Of a stretch of DNA of 64,000 bases, positions 46,040 to 54,110 are shown piece by piece. Made by a program: the position numbers and the translations under genes. Each line of letters opens with the position of its first letter. Position 1 is the stretch's first letter. Below the pieces are notes generated by a model. The model searched no databases, had not been told where the DNA came from, and was given only the letters and a program-made list of their open reading frames with translations. Source of the stretch: DASQMT01 sp963839615 (lineage in GTDB: Bacteria; Actinomycetota; Thermoleophilia; Solirubrobacterales; Solirubrobacteraceae); NCBI GenBank assembly GCA_963839615.1, contig CAWIVY010000007.1, positions 868,001 through 932,000 on the forward strand, written 5' to 3'.

Positions 46040-47128
46040 ATGAGCCACCCCGACACTCGCGCGACGCGCTCCCGCGAACAGCAGCCCGAGCCGGCGCCGT
46101 TCGTTCCGCCGGCTTCGCCGGAGGGACAGCGGTGGCTGGCCTCGGCGATCGGGAACCGCGCCTTCAGCGAGGCGGTCGTCGCGCGGTCCCCGAAGAAGCG
46201 GTCCGACGTCACGTTCGAGGACGAGACGATCCACGGCGACGCCTGGTTCGACGGCGTTGAAGAACGGATGCTCTTCGTCGAGAACCGGCTGAACGAGAAC
46301 GCCGTCAACTACGGCGTTCTCGTCCTCCAGGCAGTCGAGCACTTCGGCTTCTTCGCCGAGGAAAGGGTCGAGGCCATCGCGGGCGAGATCACAGGCGAGC
46401 AGTTCGCGGAGGCACTCGTCGGCGCCGGGCTGGCGGTGGTCGTCGGCCAGCTGAGCAGCCAGATCGCGAGCGCCGCGTTCAAGTCGATCGCCTCGCAGGC
46501 GGGCAGACAGGTCACCGACCGGATCAGGAAGGAGGCCAAGAGCGCCGCGTCCAACAGCGACGACGTCGACGCGCTCAAGCAGGCGATCGCCACGATCAAG
46601 CTGGAGCTCCTGGACGCCGGCACGATCATGACCAGCGAGGCGCAGTCCTGGCTGCCGGCACAGCTCGACACGGTCTACCCCAAGTGCAAGGCGCGCACGG
46701 AACTGGACGACGGCGAGTACGAGCTCGTGAAGCCGTTCATCGACCTTCCGGCCAGCCGGATCAACAGCGAGATCGAGCGCTTGTACGGCATCCCGAGCCC
46801 CGCGTCGTCGAAGGTCGTTCAGATCGAGCTGTTCCGAGGCTTGGTCGAGCAGTTCGCGAAGATCGAGCTCGCCACGACGGCGAAGGGCGCGCGCCAGAAC
46901 ATCGAGATGGCGTTCGGCACGGGGTCGCAGACTCTCGGCGGGCAAGCGCGAGACGCGGCGCAGGTGGTCGCAGGCATGCGGGCCGAAAAGCTCAAGGCGA
47001 CCTGGATGGACTTCGCCGCGGCGGGACGCAGCTACGAAGCGGCCGCGGCATGCGGCGTGGATCTGCCGGCGAGGGACGAATACGAGACAGCGCGCGCGGC
47101 TAGCGCTGCCCCTGCGGCTGCTCCATGA
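46040..47128 (+). CDS. Hypothetical protein with a GNRA-type N-terminal motif
   Basis: 362 residues from ATG at 46040. After a Pro/Arg-rich start comes EGQRWLASAIGNRAFSEAVVAR. This resembles the 'L-x-x-x-x-GNRA' opening of proteins linked to extracellular contractile injection systems and DUF4157 families. The body is helical (VLVLQAVEHFGFFAEERVEA, AGLAVVVGQLSSQIASAAF) with no known domain. An in-frame region reaches back to 45677 but crosses the attachment-like repeat and lacks coding character. The 3' end overlaps the convergent gene by 29 bp. Confidence 0.7.
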   Translation: MSHPDTRATRSREQQPEPAPFVPPASPEGQRWLASAIGNRAFSEAVVARSPKKRSDVTFEDETIHGDAWFDGVEERMLFVENRLNENAVNYGVLVLQAVEHFGFFAEERVEAIAGEITGEQFAEALVGAGLAVVVGQLSSQIASAAFKSIASQAGRQVTDRIRKEAKSAASNSDDVDALKQAIATIKLELLDAGTIMTSEAQSWLPAQLDTVYPKCKARTELDDGEYELVKPFIDLPASRINSEIERLYGIPSPASSKVVQIELFRGLVEQFAKIELATTAKGARQNIEMAFGTGSQTLGGQARDAAQVVAGMRAEKLKATWMDFAAAGRSYEAAAACGVDLPARDEYETARAASAAPAAAP

Positions 47129-47471
47129 ACCACTCGACGAACTCCGTGCAGCGCCCTTCCTCGTCGAAGCGCAGCACGAAGAGGTTGGAGAACGCCCTGC
47201 CCTTCGCATAGCGGCTCTCGCCGGTCGCGACCGCCCTGTCGCCGTCGATCAGCAGCGCGCGATAGCTCGCCTCCCAGCTGCCGGGCTCGTCGGGCTCGTC
47301 GAGCCAGTCGGCGACGATCGCCTCGCGACCCCGCAGCGGCTCCTTGTCGTACGGGTGGTACGAGTAGACCGCGCCGGCGCTGAAGAGCTCGCCGATCGCC
47401 TCGCGGTCGTAGGTCCGCCACGCCTCGACGTAGGAGTCGAGCCACGCCTGCACGGTCGCCGAGGTGAGCAC
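47100..47471 (-). CDS. SnoaL/NTF2-like protein
   Basis: 123 residues: VQAWLDSYVEAWRTYDREAIGELFSAGAVYSYHPYDKEPLRGREAIVADW and FVLRFDEEGRCTEFVEWFMEQP form a typical NTF2-like cone fold, used by isomerases, hydrolases and binding proteins. No catalytic set is certain. The GTG at 47471 is taken because the next gene ends 6 bp upstream. Confidence 0.83.
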   Translation of the reverse strand: MLTSATVQAWLDSYVEAWRTYDREAIGELFSAGAVYSYHPYDKEPLRGREAIVADWLDEPDEPGSWEASYRALLIDGDRAVATGESRYAKGRAFSNLFVLRFDEEGRCTEFVEWFMEQPQGQR

Positions 47472-47476
47472 GCGAG

Positions 47477-47923
47477 TCAGTCCAGCGCCACGGCGATGAT
47501 CGCCGCCAGCAGTGTCGCGAGGCCGATGTAGCCGAGCACGAGGCCGGCGATCGCCAGGCCGCGGCCGCCCTGGCCGGTCTCCGAGCGCGCGATCTGCCTC
47601 AGCGCGACGTGGCCGAAGACGACCGCGAGGACCGAGCCGATCCACCACATCCACAGCAGGCCGACGACGAGCGACGCGATCGCGAGCCCGTTCGTGCCGG
47701 GAGCCGCGCGGACGAACACCGGCCGGCCGGCCGTTTGCGGCAGCGCGGGCGGCACGGTGACGTCCGCGGTCAGCTCCCTGAGCTCCGAGCACCAGCGCGC
47801 GGAGTAGGCGGCCGACATGCGCTCGTCGAGCTCGGCCGGGTCGAGGCGGCCCTCCACCGCGGCGAGCCGCAGGCGCTCGCACGCCGCATCGCGGTCAGCG
47901 TCCGAGGCGCGCAGCTCTGGCAT
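47477..47923 (-). CDS. DUF1707 and DUF4190 domain membrane protein
   Basis: About 148 residues. The N-terminal DUF1707 part is MPELRASDADRDAACERLRLAAVEGRLDPAELDERMSAAYSAR. The C-terminal DUF4190 part has two membrane helices around NGLAIASLVVGLLWMWWIGSVLAVVFGHVALRQI. This pairing is common in actinobacteria, role unknown. ATG at 47923 is preferred; ATG at 47941 is possible. Confidence 0.85.
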   Translation of the reverse strand: MPELRASDADRDAACERLRLAAVEGRLDPAELDERMSAAYSARWCSELRELTADVTVPPALPQTAGRPVFVRAAPGTNGLAIASLVVGLLWMWWIGSVLAVVFGHVALRQIARSETGQGGRGLAIAGLVLGYIGLATLLAAIIAVALD

Positions 47924-47980
47924 GGATCCATCCGGCGGCATGGGGGGAGCGAAGCGTAGCCCGCGCGAAGGGCTTAACGA

Positions 47981-48007
47981 CCGGAGCCCGCACAAGGCGG
48001 GCTCCGG
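47981..48007 (-). terminator. Hairpin terminator after the calcium-binding protein gene
   Basis: CCGGAGCCCGC (47981-47991) pairs with GCGGGCTCCGG (47997-48007). On the minus strand it follows the 48036 stop and is trailed by TCGTTAAG. Confidence 0.75.
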
Positions 48008-48035
48008 ACGGCAGGTGCTACAGGGGATCGCGGTG

Positions 48036-49787
48036 CTACTGGGTCGCGGTCCAGCTGACCGAGAGGTCGAACGGCGCGTAGGCGTCGGCACCGAACTCCT
48101 GGAAGTCCGGGCAGGTGCGGGCGTCCTTGAACGGGAGGCACGGGTTGAACGGGTTCACCTGGCCGTACGCGTCCGGGTGGTTGAACACCTGGGAGTCAGG
48201 CTGGCCGTCACCGTCGAGGTCCTCCGGGATGAGCAGTTCGGAGGCGACCTTGCACGTGACGCCGGCCTCCCTGTCGTCGAACCCGGAGATCGCCATGCGG
48301 CTCAGCTCCATGAGGTTGGGCAGGTCGTCATGGTCCTGGTCGTCCGCGCCGTCGCGCACGCCGTCGCCGTCGGAGTCGGAGTCGTAGGCCACGGTGTCGC
48401 CGTACGTGATGCTGTATGGCCCTTCGTAGTCGTAGCAAGAGGACCAGTAGGCGGAGCGCAGCGGGCCGCGCACCTCGACGTAGTTGCTGAGGCCGTCGGC
48501 GTCCTCGTCGCGCTCGGCGTCGCCGACGAATCCGTCGCCGTCGTAGTCGGCGGGGTTGGTCTCGTCGGACTCGACCGAGCCGCTGAGGTCGATGTCACGG
48601 ATCTCGTAGAGGCCGTTGATCGCACCGACCGGGGCGTCGAAGACCTTGCCGGCGGCCAAATGCACGTTGCGGTAGCCGTTCGCCGACGCCCAGTCGAGGA
48701 ACTGCTGCTGCATCGTGTACGTGCTGAACGGCTGCGACGGCACGCGACGGTGGTTGGTGTCGCTGACGTAGCGGGAGAGCGTGTACTGCATGCCGTCCGA
48801 ATAGCTCATCGGTGACAGCGTGCGGGTCGCCGTGTGGTTGCCCTCGTAGGTGTACTTCCACAGCGCCTGCTCGTCGGCCAGCCTGAGGCTGTCGCCGTCG
48901 TAGTCGAGCTCCGAGTCGGCGAACAGCGGGTTCGGGTACGGCCGCTTGCCGGGGTAGGGCAGGATCTGGTTGGGATCCTGGTGCTCGTCGTCGTTGAGGT
49001 CCTTCGCGGACTGGTACTCGAAGCCGTCCTCGACGCCGTCGCCGTCCGAGTCGAGCGCGCACGGGTTGGTCCCGATCGCGGTCTCGCTCGCGTCGGAGAG
49101 CAGGTCCTTGTCGTCGTCGTCCTCGTCACGGTTCAGGACGCCGTTGCGGTCGCAGTCGAACTCCCACTTGTCGAGCACGCCGTCGCCGTCGGTGTCGGCG
49201 ATGCACGGGTCGAGCGAGAGGGACAGCTCGACGTCGTCGGCGAGGCCGTCGTTGTCGTCGTCGCCGTCGGCCTCGTTCTTGGCGCCGTCGCCGTCGCAGT
49301 CACCCTTGGGCAGGGCGGCGACAGGCGTCTGCGCCTCGGGCGGGCGAGCCGCGGAGACGATCGGTGAGAGCCTGTCCCGGGTGAAGCGCTTGCCGAACTT
49401 CTTGGCGAGCACACGCAGGCGGAACTTCGTCGGCAGCGGGGTGCCGGCGTTGAGCGAGAAGAACTCCTGCAGCGAATCGGGCACGGTCAGGCGCAGCATC
49501 TTGCGCGTGCCGACGGCAGCCTTTGTGAAGACGGCGCGGGCACCGTCGCGCTTGAAGACGACGGTGTTCTTGTCACGGCCGATGCGGAAGTGACGGCCAC
49601 GGATCGTGAGCTGCTCGCCAACGCCGACGTCCATCGGCGAGACGCTCGTGATCACGGGCGCCTTCTTCTTCGCCGCGGCTTGCGCGGGGGCGACGATGAC
49701 CGCGAAGGCGGTGGCGGCGAGGGCGACCAGCGCGGCCAGCCAGGCGGCGCGGCGAGGAAGGGGGAGGATGCGGGCTCGAAGTTCCAT
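48036..49787 (-). CDS. Secreted thrombospondin type 3 repeat calcium-binding protein
   Basis: 583 residues. A signal peptide (AAWLAALVALAATAFAVIVAPAQA) is followed by an IPT/TIG-like domain (PVITSVSPMDVGVGEQLTIRGRHF). Many Asp-rich calcium loops follow: DCDGDGAKNEADGDDDNDGL, DTDGDGVLDKWEFDCDRNGV, DSDGDGVEDGFEY, YDGDGFVGDAERDEDADGL, SDSDGDGVRDGADDQDHDDL and EDLDGDGQPD. Such proteins are exported and bind calcium at the cell surface. It has its own sigma-28-like promoter of the same form as the pilus genes, so it is probably part of the pilus or adhesion regulon. Confidence 0.88.
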   Translation of the reverse strand: MELRARILPLPRRAAWLAALVALAATAFAVIVAPAQAAAKKKAPVITSVSPMDVGVGEQLTIRGRHFRIGRDKNTVVFKRDGARAVFTKAAVGTRKMLRLTVPDSLQEFFSLNAGTPLPTKFRLRVLAKKFGKRFTRDRLSPIVSAARPPEAQTPVAALPKGDCDGDGAKNEADGDDDNDGLADDVELSLSLDPCIADTDGDGVLDKWEFDCDRNGVLNRDEDDDDKDLLSDASETAIGTNPCALDSDGDGVEDGFEYQSAKDLNDDEHQDPNQILPYPGKRPYPNPLFADSELDYDGDSLRLADEQALWKYTYEGNHTATRTLSPMSYSDGMQYTLSRYVSDTNHRRVPSQPFSTYTMQQQFLDWASANGYRNVHLAAGKVFDAPVGAINGLYEIRDIDLSGSVESDETNPADYDGDGFVGDAERDEDADGLSNYVEVRGPLRSAYWSSCYDYEGPYSITYGDTVAYDSDSDGDGVRDGADDQDHDDLPNLMELSRMAISGFDDREAGVTCKVASELLIPEDLDGDGQPDSQVFNHPDAYGQVNPFNPCLPFKDARTCPDFQEFGADAYAPFDLSVSWTATQ

Positions 49788-49795
49788 CTCGCCCG

Positions 49796-49824
49796 ATATC
49801 GGCGGGTGCCGTCCGAGGCTTGAG
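49796..49824 (-). promoter_or_regulatory. Sigma-28-like promoter of the calcium-binding protein gene
   Basis: On the minus strand CTCAAG (49824-49819), 15 bp, GCCGATAT (49803-49796). The -10 ends 8 nt before the ATG at 49787, so the mRNA is probably leaderless. It matches the FliA/SigD type (TAAA, about 15 bp, GCCGATAT). Confidence 0.65.
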
Positions 49825-49838
49825 CGCGGATGGACCTA

Positions 49839-50906
49839 TCAGGCGACGACCCTAGGCGACTTGGCCGTCGCCGAGAGCACCTCGTGACCCTCCGCGGTCA
49901 CCACGACCAGGTCCTCGATCCGCGCCCCGCCGCGGCCCGGCAGGTAGATGCCGGGCTCGACCGTGACCACGTTCCCCGCCTCGAGCCGGGCCTCGGCGGT
50001 CCGCGCGAGCCGCGGCGCCTCGTGGACATCCAGCCCGACGCCGTGGCCGAGGCCGTGGCCGAAGTGGTCGCCATGCCCGGCGGCGGTGATGAGGTCGCGC
50101 GCGATCGCGTCGACCTCGCGGCCCTCGGGTCCCGGCCGGACCGCCGCGAGCGCCGTCTCCTGCGCGTGCAGCACGGTCGCGTAGAGCTCCGACAGGTCGT
50201 CCTCGAGCTCCCCGGTGGCCCAGGTCCGAGTGCAGTCGGAGCAGTAGCCGTCGATGCGCGCGCCGATGTCCAGCGTGACCAGCGAGTCCGGCGGGATCGC
50301 GACGTCGCGCGGGACCGCGTGCGGCAGCGCCCCGTTCTCCGCCGCGGCGACGATCGACGGGAAGGCGGGGCCGTCGGCGCCACGGACCCGCATCTCCTGC
50401 TCGAGCGCGAGCGCGACCTCGCGCTCGGTCCTCCCGACCAGCCCGCGCTCCGCCACCCACTCGTAGATCTCGTCCACGAGCGTGGCGCCCGCGCGGATCG
50501 CGGCGATCTCCGCGGGCTCCTTCACCGCACGCTCCGCCTCGACCAGGCCGCCGGCCGCGATCAGCTCGATCCGGTCGGGCATCGTCTCGCGCAGCTCGGC
50601 GTGGCGGCGCACGGAGACGTGCTGGTCCTCGAACCCGACGCGCAGCTCGCCGGCCGGCCAGCCCTCGCCGAGCGCGGCACGCAGCTCCCTCGGCGCGGGC
50701 TGGAGATCGAAGCCGCTGACCTCCGCCCGGCCGCGCTCGAGATAGCGGAAGTCGGTCAGGAAGCGCCGCGTGTCGAGGCCCACGATCGCCAGGCCGTTCG
50801 TGCCGGAGAAGCCCGTGAGGTAGCGCACGTTGACCATGTCGGTCACGAGCAGCAGGTCGAGCTCGCGCTCGGCGAGCCGCGCGGCTACGCGATCGGCACG
50901 GCTCAC
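49839..50906 (-). CDS. pepQ: Xaa-Pro aminopeptidase/dipeptidase (M24B)
   Basis: 355 residues. The creatinase-like N-terminal domain starts LLLVTDMVNVRYLTGFSGTNGL. The catalytic pita-bread domain carries the metal ligands: VTLDIGARIDGYCSDCTRTWA (two Asp), HGLGHGVGLDVHE (His), VTVEPGIYLP (Glu) and GARIEDLVVVT (Glu). It cuts X-Pro bonds. The GTG at 50906 overlaps the aroQ stop. In many actinobacteria efp follows pepQ directly; here it lies 19.6 kb away. Confidence 0.92.
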   Translation of the reverse strand: MSRADRVAARLAERELDLLLVTDMVNVRYLTGFSGTNGLAIVGLDTRRFLTDFRYLERGRAEVSGFDLQPAPRELRAALGEGWPAGELRVGFEDQHVSVRRHAELRETMPDRIELIAAGGLVEAERAVKEPAEIAAIRAGATLVDEIYEWVAERGLVGRTEREVALALEQEMRVRGADGPAFPSIVAAAENGALPHAVPRDVAIPPDSLVTLDIGARIDGYCSDCTRTWATGELEDDLSELYATVLHAQETALAAVRPGPEGREVDAIARDLITAAGHGDHFGHGLGHGVGLDVHEAPRLARTAEARLEAGNVVTVEPGIYLPGRGGARIEDLVVVTAEGHEVLSATAKSPRVVA

Positions 50907-51337
50907 AGCGCCTCCTTCAGGCGCTCCAGCGCGGCTCGATAGCCGTCGACCCCCTGGCCGCTGACGCTGGCGACACAGACTTCCTCGAGCACCGACAACG
51001 CGCGGAACGGCTCGCGGTTGCGGACGTCGGAGAGGTGCACCTCGACGGCCGGCAGGCCTGCGATCTCGACGGCGTCGCGCAGCGACCATGCGTAGTGCGT
51101 CCAGGCGCCGGGATTCAGCAGCAGCGCGTCGGCGTAGTCGGGGGCCTTGTGCAGCTCCTCGACGTACTCGCCCTCGTGATTCGTGTGGAAGAAGCGCGCC
51201 TCGAGCCCGAGCTCCTTGGCGAACTGCTCGATCCGCGTCTCGAGCCGGGCGAAGCTGAGCCCGCCGTAGTGCGCGGCCGGGCGGCGGTCGAGCGCATCGA
51301 GGTTGACGCCGTGCATGACGGCCACGCGGTTGCGCAT
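50903..51337 (-). CDS. aroQ: Type II 3-dehydroquinate dehydratase
   Basis: 144 residues. It carries VAVMHGVNLDALDRRPAAHYG (N and catalytic Tyr), FFHTNHEGEYVEELH, LLLNPGAWTHYAWSLRDA and VEVHLSDVRNREPFR (His), the standard type II active site. It dehydrates 3-dehydroquinate. The usual GPNLN is HGVNL. It overlaps aroKB by one base and pepQ by four. Confidence 0.92.
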   Translation of the reverse strand: MRNRVAVMHGVNLDALDRRPAAHYGGLSFARLETRIEQFAKELGLEARFFHTNHEGEYVEELHKAPDYADALLLNPGAWTHYAWSLRDAVEIAGLPAVEVHLSDVRNREPFRALSVLEEVCVASVSGQGVDGYRAALERLKEAL

Positions 51338-52875
51338 CAGGCACCCAACTCTTCCAGAGCACGGACGAGATCGTCGTCGCGCACGGCGCGTCCGGGGCGC
51401 ACGTCGCCGGGCGCCTCTACGAGCACGAAGCCGACCCGCCCGCCGCGGCGCTTCTTGTCGCCCTGCAGCGCGCCGAGCACGGTCACGCGGTCGACCGCCG
51501 GGTCGAGCTCGACCGGCAGGCCGTGCCCCGCGAGCAGCGCGGCGACCTCGGCGCGGAGCGCCGGCTGGTCCGACAGCGAGAGCGCGGCGAGCAGGCCGAG
51601 GCCGACGGCCTCGCCGTGGCGGTAGCGCCGGTATTCGGTCGCGGTCTCGATCGCGTGCCCGACGGTGTGCCCGAGGTTGAGGACCTGGCGGCGGCCCGCG
51701 TCGCGCTCGTCACGCGCGACGACCGCGAGCTTTGTGCGCGCGCAGGCGACGATCAGGTCGGCATCGATCCCGGGCTCGCCGCGCCGGACCTGCTCCCACA
51801 GCGGGTCGCCTGCGATCAGGGCGGTCTTGATCACCTCGGCCCAGCCGGCAGCCAGCTCCTCCGGCGGGAGCGTCGCGAGCACGGACGGGTCGGCGAAGAC
51901 TGCGGCGGGCTGGTGGTAGGCGCCGGCGTAGTTCTTGCCCTCGGGCAGGTCGACGCCGGTCTTGCCGCCGTAGGCCGAGTCGACCTGCGCGACCAGGGTC
52001 GTCGGCAGCTGCACGACCGGGACCCCGCGCTGGTAGGTCGCAGCGCAGAAGCCCGCGACGTCGCCGACGACGCCGCCGCCCAGGGCGACCACGTGGTCGT
52101 CGTGCGCCATCCCCGCGGCGGCGAGCCCGCGCAGCACGCGCCCGGCCTGGTCCCATGACTTCGCCGCCTCGCCCGGGGGGACCGCGATCGTCGCGGCGAC
52201 CTCCCCCACGCGCTCGGCGTAGAGCGCGCCGACGTTCTCGTCGGTCACGAGGAAGGGCCGCCCAGGTACGGCGCGCGGTGCCCGCAGCAGGCCCGCGCCG
52301 ACGTAGACGGGATAGTCGCCCGAGGCGCTGCGCGCCCACAGCATGCGCGTTCCGGCCGGCTTGTCCCGTAGCGCGGTGATCGCGGGTACCGCATGGCGCA
52401 CGACGTCGCGCGAGGAGTCGGTCAGGATGGCGCTCGCGAGCGTGTCGTAGAGCGGGCGGCGCTCGGCGTGCAGCGCCTCGAAGCGCTCGCGGTCGCGCGC
52501 CAGCGGCCGCCGCCCGCCCGCACGCTGCCACGCGACGGCGGGGTCGACGTCGAGCAGCACGACGATGTGATGCTCGAGCGCGTCGCGCACGCGCGCCGAG
52601 CCGATCGCCCCGCCGCCGAGCGAGATCGCCGGGCCGGGCGGCGTGGCGAGCAGCTCGCACACGACCTCCTCCTCCAGCTCGCGGAAAGCGGCTTCCCCGT
52701 GGGACGCGAAGTAGTCCTGGATCGGCCTGCCGAGACGCTCCTCGACGACCGCGTCGGAGTCGACAGCCCGGCCGCCGAGCGCCGCCGCCGCCGCACGGGC
52801 GGCGGTCGTCTTGCCGGCGCCCATGAAGCCGATGAAGACGAGCGCGGGCTCGCCTACGGCCGCCGCCGCTTCCAC
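51337..52875 (-). CDS. aroKB: Fused shikimate kinase / 3-dehydroquinate synthase (AroK-AroB)
   Basis: 512 residues in one frame. The N-terminal shikimate kinase (1-165) has the P-loop IGFMGAGKTTAAR, DSDAVVEERLGRPI, ISLGGGAI and an R-rich lid. The C-terminal dehydroquinate synthase (about 175-512) has LVTDENVG, GGGVVGDVAGFCAATYQRGV, LPTTLVAQVDSAYGGKTGVD, the zinc region LNLGHTVGHAIE and GDKKRRGG. It covers two non-consecutive shikimate steps. GTG at 52875 overlaps the aroC 3' end by 22 bp. Confidence 0.92.
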   Translation of the reverse strand: MEAAAAVGEPALVFIGFMGAGKTTAARAAAAALGGRAVDSDAVVEERLGRPIQDYFASHGEAAFRELEEEVVCELLATPPGPAISLGGGAIGSARVRDALEHHIVVLLDVDPAVAWQRAGGRRPLARDRERFEALHAERRPLYDTLASAILTDSSRDVVRHAVPAITALRDKPAGTRMLWARSASGDYPVYVGAGLLRAPRAVPGRPFLVTDENVGALYAERVGEVAATIAVPPGEAAKSWDQAGRVLRGLAAAGMAHDDHVVALGGGVVGDVAGFCAATYQRGVPVVQLPTTLVAQVDSAYGGKTGVDLPEGKNYAGAYHQPAAVFADPSVLATLPPEELAAGWAEVIKTALIAGDPLWEQVRRGEPGIDADLIVACARTKLAVVARDERDAGRRQVLNLGHTVGHAIETATEYRRYRHGEAVGLGLLAALSLSDQPALRAEVAALLAGHGLPVELDPAVDRVTVLGALQGDKKRRGGRVGFVLVEAPGDVRPGRAVRDDDLVRALEELGA

Positions 52876-54026
52876 CCGATCCGCTCTTCGTAGGCGGCGA
52901 GGGCCGTCTGCACGTCCTCGATGTGATCGCCGCCGAACTTCTGCCGGTACGCACCCGCCAGCACGACCGCGAGCATCGCCTCCCCCACCACGCCGGCCGC
53001 CGGCACGACGCAGGAGTCGGTCCGCTCGCGCAAGGCCTGCGCCGGCTCGCGGGTCGCGATGTCGATCGAGCGCAGCGGCTTGGTCAGCGTCGGCAGCGGC
53101 TTCATCGCGCAGCGGACGACGAGCGGCTCGCCCGTCGTCATGCCGCCCTCGAGCCCGCCGGAGCGGTTCGTCTCGCGGTGATAGCCACGCTCGGCGTCGT
53201 AGAAGATCTCGTCGTGGGCCTCGGAGCCGGGCCGTCCCGCGAGGTCGAACCCGTCGCCCAGCCCGACGCCCTTGAGCGCCTGGATCGAGAGCAGCGCCAT
53301 GCCGATGCGGCCGTCGAGGCGCTCCTCCCACGAGACGTGCGAGCCGAGCCCGGGCGCGAGCCCGAACGCGCGCAGCTCGAAGACGCCGCCCAGCGACTCG
53401 TTGCGCTTGCGTAACACGTTGATCTCCTCGACCATCGCCGCGCTCGCATCGGCGTCGAGGCAGCGCACGGGCGACTCGTCGACCGCCGCGAAGTCCTCGA
53501 GGCTCAGGTCGGTCCGCTCGGGCGCGCGCACGGAGCCGATCTGCGTGACGTGCGAGACGACCTCGGCGCCGAGCACGCGCAGCAGGGCCTTCGCGAGCGC
53601 CCCGCCGGCGACGCGCGCGGCGGTCTCGCGCGCGCTCGCGCGCTCGAGCACGTTGCGCACGTCCGAGAAGCCGAACTTCCACACGCCCGCGAGGTCGGCG
53701 TGGCCCGGTCGCGGAAGATGCACCTCGGGCACGTCGGCCTCGACCGGCCACGGGCTCATCCGCTCCTCCCAGTTCGCGTAGTCGCGGTTGGCGACCTGGA
53801 GCGCGACAGGCCCGCCGAGCGTGCGGCCGTGGCGGACGCCGGCGGTGATCTCGGCGGTGTCGCGCTCGATCTTCATCCGCCCGCCGCGGCCGTGGCCGAG
53901 CTGGCGGCGCGCCATGTCGCGGTTGACCGCCTCGCGGTCGAGCTCGAGCCCGGCGGGCAGGCCCTCGACGATGCAGGTGAGCCCGGGGCCATGGCTCTCC
54001 CCGGCTGTGACAAGACGCAGCGACAC
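52854..54026 (-). CDS. aroC: Chorismate synthase
   Basis: 390 residues. It begins MSLRLVTAGESHGPGLTCIVEGLPAG. Signatures include GHGRGGRMKIERD, PRPGHADLAGVWKFG, DVRNVLERASARETAARVAGGALAK and GGLEGGMTTGEPLVVRCAMKP. It makes chorismate from EPSP using reduced FMN. It is the first gene of the aroC-aroKB-aroQ-pepQ operon; a terminator separates it from the pilus operon. Confidence 0.96.
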   Translation of the reverse strand: MSLRLVTAGESHGPGLTCIVEGLPAGLELDREAVNRDMARRQLGHGRGGRMKIERDTAEITAGVRHGRTLGGPVALQVANRDYANWEERMSPWPVEADVPEVHLPRPGHADLAGVWKFGFSDVRNVLERASARETAARVAGGALAKALLRVLGAEVVSHVTQIGSVRAPERTDLSLEDFAAVDESPVRCLDADASAAMVEEINVLRKRNESLGGVFELRAFGLAPGLGSHVSWEERLDGRIGMALLSIQALKGVGLGDGFDLAGRPGSEAHDEIFYDAERGYHRETNRSGGLEGGMTTGEPLVVRCAMKPLPTLTKPLRSIDIATREPAQALRERTDSCVVPAAGVVGEAMLAVVLAGAYRQKFGGDHIEDVQTALAAYEERIGWKRRRP

Positions 54027-54060
54027 GCCCGCAAGCCTATTCGGCCCGGCACAACGACCA

Positions 54061-54090
54061 GCGCCCGGCAGCCTCTCGGCTCCCGGGCGC
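54061..54090 (-). terminator. Hairpin terminator between pilus operon and aroC
   Basis: GCGCCCGG (54061-54068) pairs with CCGGGCGC (54083-54090), with an inner AGCC/GGCT stem. On the minus strand it follows the 54111 stop and is trailed by TGGTCGTTG. Confidence 0.7.
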
Positions 54091-54110
54091 GGTGAATACG
54101 TCGGCCTGGA

